A stretch of 18,347 nucleotides of DNA, taken from contig ONPY01000048.1 of assembly GCA_900319835.1 (NCBI GenBank), positions 1 through 18,347 of the forward strand. The letters are read 5' to 3'. The notes beneath the pieces were generated by a model. That model did no database searches. It was given only the letters and a program-made list of their open reading frames with translations, and was not told the origin of the DNA. Both the position numbers and the translations under genes were made by a program. How positions within the stretch are numbered: position 1 is the first letter of the stretch; each line of letters opens with the position of its first letter. The stretch is from an uncultured Eubacteriales bacterium. GTDB lineage: Bacteria > Bacillota_A > Clostridia > Oscillospirales > Oscillospiraceae. Below, one piece after another: positions 15,663 to 18,347 of this stretch.

Positions 15663-15779
15663 TGCGGGAGGAGTTGAATCACAATCACACAGCCCGGAGG
15701 GCTGTGCATAAGCCGGTGCAAACACCGGCGAATTCTTTGATAGCTTTTCGCGACTCCCGCAAGCAAAAAGCAATGCGGG
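15663..15779 (+). ncRNA. Possible structured leader RNA with alternative pairings
   Basis: In the gap 15611-15909, TGCGGGAG (15663-15670) can pair with CTCCCGCA (15754-15761), enclosing two perfect hairpins: CACAGCCC/GGGCTGTG (15688-15706) and GCCGGTG/CACCGGC (15712-15729, loop CAAA). This is a three-way-junction layout. The segment CCCGCA (15756-15761) can instead pair with TGCGGG (15774-15779), excluding the first pairing, as in a switch. It could be the leader of the membrane-protein gene at 15910 or the tail of prmA. I could not match it to a known riboswitch or ribozyme consensus. No gene is visible in the rest of the gap. Confidence 0.35.
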
Positions 15780-15909
15780 TAGCTCTCTCCCACCTTCACC
15801 GCAAAAATCGTTACTTCTGACAGAATTGCTGATATTGTCTTTTCCTATAGCTTTTTGTCCCGGGCTGTGGTATCCTACTCGCGATTCTTCTTTGCCGCAG
15901 GTGATTTTC

Positions 15910-16605
15910 ATGCGCATTCCGCAAACCTTGCAGACCAACTCCACGCCGGGCGCCATATTGGCAAACGCGCTGATGGCGGCGGCTGGCCTGTTTTTCAACG
16001 GCTTCGGGGTCTATCTGACGATTCAGGCCAACATCGGGGCCGGGCCCTGGGACGTGCTTTCCCTGGGTGTCTCCCGGACGCTGGGCATCCTTTACGGCAC
16101 GGCGTCCATCTCCATCTCCTTCACCATTCTGCTCATCGACGTGCTGCTGCGCGAGCCCATCGGCATCGCCATGTTCATCGATGCGGTAACCGTGGGAAAG
16201 GCGGTAGATCTGTTCAACCGTCTGGGCGTCGTCACCCCCTGTGCCTCTCCTTTGATCGGGATCCCCGTGATGCTGCTGGGCCTTGTCATCATGGCCTACA
16301 CGCAGTTTGTCTACATGAAGGCGGCATTGGGCTGCGGACCCCGTGACACGCTGCTGGTGGGTCTTGCCAAGCGCGCCGGTCGGATCCCCATCGGCGCGGT
16401 CTCCATCGCGATCCTCGCCCTTGCCACCTTCGCCGGCTGGCTGTTGGGCGGCCCTGTCGGAATCGGCACGCTGATCTGCGCCTTCTGCACCGGCCCCATC
16501 ATGCAGGCCGCCTTCCGCAGCGTGCGCTTTGACGCGACCGAGATCCGCCATCAGCCTCTGGGAGAATCCACCCGCATCTTTTTTTGCAAAAGGCCTCAGC
16601 AGTAA
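15910..16605 (+). CDS. YczE/YitT-like integral membrane protein
   Basis: A 231-residue membrane protein with about five or six hydrophobic segments, resembling the YczE/YitT-type family. Recognisable parts are the first segment ILANALMAAAGLFFNGFG, the IGAGPWDVLSLGVS loop, and a second similar loop LGCGPRDTLLVGLAKR. This suggests an internal duplication with a conserved Gly-Pro-Asp-type turn in each half. The function of the family is not established; transport or transcription-linked roles have been suggested. The ATG at 15910 is chosen because AGGTGA lies 4-5 bases upstream; a TTG 28 codons earlier (15826) would add a segment unlike the family N terminus. The gene stands alone between a possible structured leader and a strong terminator. 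Confidence 0.8.
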   Translation: MRIPQTLQTNSTPGAILANALMAAAGLFFNGFGVYLTIQANIGAGPWDVLSLGVSRTLGILYGTASISISFTILLIDVLLREPIGIAMFIDAVTVGKAVDLFNRLGVVTPCASPLIGIPVMLLGLVIMAYTQFVYMKAALGCGPRDTLLVGLAKRAGRIPIGAVSIAILALATFAGWLLGGPVGIGTLICAFCTGPIMQAAFRSVRFDATEIRHQPLGESTRIFFCKRPQQ

Positions 16606-16641
16606 CGCCCTCATTCCGCATTGTCTTGTACGGATTGCCGC

Positions 16642-16659
16642 GCCGGTGTGTACACCGGC
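16642..16659 (+). repeat. Hairpin sharing its stem with the one upstream of the gene
   Basis: GCCGGTGT-GT-ACACCGGC lies 36 bases after the membrane-protein stop. Its seven-base stem GCCGGTG/CACCGGC is the same as at 15712-15729; only the four central bases differ. It lacks a U-run, so it is not an obvious terminator. Confidence 0.45.
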
Positions 16660-16695
16660 CCGCAATAACGTGTTTCCCCTCTAACAATCTGCACG

Positions 16696-16734
16696 CAAAG
16701 ACGCCGCTCCGAAAAGAGCGGCGTCTTTGTTTTG
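16696..16734 (+). terminator. Terminator between the membrane-protein gene and glycogen synthase
   Basis: Perfect 14-base arms (16696-16709 and 16716-16729, core GACGCCGCTC) with loop CGAAAA, followed on the plus strand by TTTTG. Read on the minus strand the stem ends in TTTG only, so termination of the convergent glycogen synthase gene is likely but weaker. Confidence 0.85.
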
Positions 16735-16744
16735 TATGGTTTTC

Positions 16745-18347
16745 TCAGGGCTTGAGCTCGAGGTAGAGGTTGCGGTACTGGACGGCGGAGCTGTCCCAGG
16801 ACACGTCCTTGTCCATGTCGCGGCGCACCATCTCGTTCCAGCGCTCGCGCTGGGTGAAATACACGGTCTTGGCGCGGTTGATCGCATCCAGCAGCAGGCC
16901 GGACTCATAGCGGTCAAAGGTGAAGCCGTTGCCCTCGTCGGTAAACTCGTTGTAGGGCTGCACGGTGTCCTTCAGGCCGCCGGTCTCGCGCACCACGGGC
17001 ACGGTGCCGTATCGCATGGCGATCAGCTGGGTCAGGCCGCAGGGCTCGAACAGGGAAGGCACCAGCAGGGCGTCGGCACCGGCGTAGATGCGGTGGGCCA
17101 GGAATTCGTCATACGCGATGTAGGCGCATACGCTGCCCTTGTAGGTCTGCTCAAAGTAACGGAAGGAGTCCTCATAGCAGGGCTCGCCGGTGCCGAGCAC
17201 CACCACCTGGGTGTTGCCATCGACGAGGGCGGGCAGGATGGCGTTGACCAGATCCAGGCCTTTCTGATCCGTCAGGCGGGAGATGAGGCCGATGACAAAC
17301 TTGCCTTCGTCCACTTCCAGGCCCAGGGCCTCCTGCAGGGCGCGCTTGTTGGCTTTCTTCTGCTCCAGAACGGTCTCGCGGTCGTAGCGGGCAGCAAGCT
17401 TCTTGTCGGCGCTGCTGTCCCACTGCTCCACGTCGATGCCGTTGACGATGCCGCGGAGTCTGCTGGAGTGGTAGCGAAGGTGTCCGTCCAGCCCGTCGCC
17501 GTAGAAAGGCGTCTGGATTTCGCCGGCATAGGTGGCACTGACGGTGGTGATGCGGTCGGCATAGGCCAGGCCGCCCTTGAGCATGTTGGCATCGTCGTGG
17601 CCCTGCTTCATGACCTCATAGCTGAACACATGGTCGGGAAGCCCGGTCCAGTACTTGATGGTGGGGATGTTGTACACGCCCTGGAAGCGCAGGTTGTGGA
17701 TGGTCAGAACGCTCTTGGCGCTGGCAACGGGCGTGCCGTTAAAGAGCGTGCGCAGATACACGGGCACCAGAGCCGCCTGCCAGTCGTGGCAGTGGATGAT
17801 GTCGGGCACCCAGTTCATGTAGTTGAGCGCGGCCAGGGCCGCCTTGGCAAAGAAGCAGTATCTGGGGATGTCGTCGACCAGGTTGGTGTAGGGGTTGCCG
17901 TAACCGAAGAAGTCCTCGTTGTCGATGAAGTCATAGACCACGCCGTCCCAGACATACTCCATGATGCCGACATAGAAGGATCTCCCGTCGGCGCAGAGGT
18001 TCATCCAGAACTCGCCGCGGTAGATCATCTTGTCCTGATACTTCTGGGGGATGCAGCGGTAGCGCGGCAGGATGACCTTGACGTCGCAGTTTTGCTTGGT
18101 CAGGGCTTTGGGCAGGGCGTACATCACGTCGCCCAGACCGCCGGTCTTGACAAAGGGGTAGCACTCAGAGCCGATAAAGGCCACGCTTCTTCTGGGCTGG
18201 GGCAGTTGGACCGTCTCCACAGGCTCGACCGCGGGGGCGGCCTGCTCGACGGCAGGGGCAACCTGCTCCACGGCAGGGGCGGCCTGCTCCACAGCGGGGG
18301 CGGCCTGCTCCACGGCAGGGGCAACCTGCTCCACGGCAGGGGCGGCC
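16745..18347 (-). CDS. glgA: Glycogen synthase (GT5, ADP-glucose), partial at the right edge, with repeat-rich N-terminal extension
   Basis: A cytosolic GT5 enzyme that extends alpha-1,4-glucan from ADP-glucose. The catalytic part begins near RRSVAFIGSECYPF. It shows KTGGLGDV (about 18125-18148), HCHDWQAALVP, VNGID, the phosphate-binding region GLISRLTDQKGLDL, and SLFEPCGL with the following Glu of the E-x7-E pattern and ETGGLKDTV. It is complete at the C terminus. Before it lie at least six seven-residue repeats of the form (A/V)APAVE(Q/P), still open at the window edge, so the true start is outside. Standard GlgA begins only a few residues before the first beta-strand, hence this one carries an extra N-terminal segment. 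No other glycogen gene is visible; neighbours such as glgC or glgD may lie to the right. Confidence 0.95.
   Translation of the reverse strand, partial: AAPAVEQVAPAVEQAAPAVEQAAPAVEQVAPAVEQAAPAVEPVETVQLPQPRRSVAFIGSECYPFVKTGGLGDVMYALPKALTKQNCDVKVILPRYRCIPQKYQDKMIYRGEFWMNLCADGRSFYVGIMEYVWDGVVYDFIDNEDFFGYGNPYTNLVDDIPRYCFFAKAALAALNYMNWVPDIIHCHDWQAALVPVYLRTLFNGTPVASAKSVLTIHNLRFQGVYNIPTIKYWTGLPDHVFSYEVMKQGHDDANMLKGGLAYADRITTVSATYAGEIQTPFYGDGLDGHLRYHSSRLRGIVNGIDVEQWDSSADKKLAARYDRETVLEQKKANKRALQEALGLEVDEGKFVIGLISRLTDQKGLDLVNAILPALVDGNTQVVVLGTGEPCYEDSFRYFEQTYKGSVCAYIAYDEFLAHRIYAGADALLVPSLFEPCGLTQLIAMRYGTVPVVRETGGLKDTVQPYNEFTDEGNGFTFDRYESGLLLDAINRAKTVYFTQRERWNEMVRRDMDKDVSWDSSAVQYRNLYLELKP
18221..18346 (-). 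repeat. Six tandem 21-base repeats coding an Ala-Pro-Val-Glu linker
   Basis: Six in-frame units of 21 bases starting at 18221, 18242, 18263, 18284, 18305 and 18326, each coding (A/V)APAVE(Q/P). The units at 18263 and 18326 are identical, and the others differ at one to a few bases. The array continues to the window edge. Such arrays change copy number easily by replication slippage, without loss of frame. Confidence 0.9.

Noticed and set aside
15663..15779. Cobalamin, c-di-GMP, guanidine or hammerhead-type RNA
   Set aside because: The conserved core strings I know for these classes are absent, so only an unassigned structure is proposed.
15826..15910. TTG at 15826 as the start of the YczE-like gene
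   Set aside because: ATG 15910 has AGGTGA at proper distance, and the extra 28 residues do not look like the family N terminus.
16745..18334. GTG at 18334 as the start of glycogen synthase
   Set aside because: It is a valine codon within the heptapeptide repeat, lacks a ribosome-binding site, and the frame continues to the window edge.
18221..18346. CRISPR-like array
   Set aside because: The 21-base units are directly adjacent without spacers, are in frame, and code a regular heptapeptide linker.

Overview
The window looks like a chromosomal segment of a GC-rich Clostridia member, most likely a gut Oscillospirales/Oscillospiraceae-type organism. This is inferred from strong AGGAGG-type ribosome-binding sites, sigma-A-like promoters in AT-rich gaps, an LAAC lipoprotein signal, and the kinds of genes present. 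No rRNA, tRNA, phage or CRISPR element was recognised. There are fourteen protein genes; the first and last run off the window.

Left part (1-8985). A minus-strand gene for a galactose/glucose-binding lipoprotein (MglB type) is cut by the left edge and has a leader with two adjacent palindromes. Divergent from it is a small orphan gene (1110-1532), which meets the end of a five-gene minus-strand operon at a shared hairpin terminator. The operon runs from a good promoter at 8907-8879 in the order: cupin-like DUF4867 protein, GH31 glycosidase resembling the sulfoquinovosidase YihQ, GPH-type sugar:cation symporter, large GH38/GH57-like protein, metallophosphoesterase. Tight spacing, a 4-base stop/start overlap and internal ribosome-binding sites support co-expression. 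The likely job is import and cleavage of an alpha-glycoside. The GH31 enzyme keeps its catalytic acids but lacks two recalled sulfoquinovose-binding residues, so the substrate is open.

Middle part (8986-13896). A long coiled-coil membrane protein of unknown function (GTG start) is divergent from a tRNA-dihydrouridine synthase. The latter converges on a Na/phosphate cotransporter-PhoU fusion. Between these two lies a 160-bp hairpin-rich element with imperfect terminal inverted repeats, bounded by two identical copies of a terminator hairpin. It looks like a small mobile (MITE-like) insertion that duplicated a bidirectional terminator.

Right part (13897-18347). An RluA-type pseudouridine synthase overlaps prmA (ribosomal protein L11 methyltransferase), forming a translation-related pair. 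Next come about 300 bases with a possible switch-like RNA fold and then a YczE/YitT-like membrane protein. A strong hairpin terminator separates this from a convergent glycogen synthase gene. The glycogen synthase has an N-terminal heptapeptide repeat that continues beyond the window edge, implying an extra N-terminal segment.
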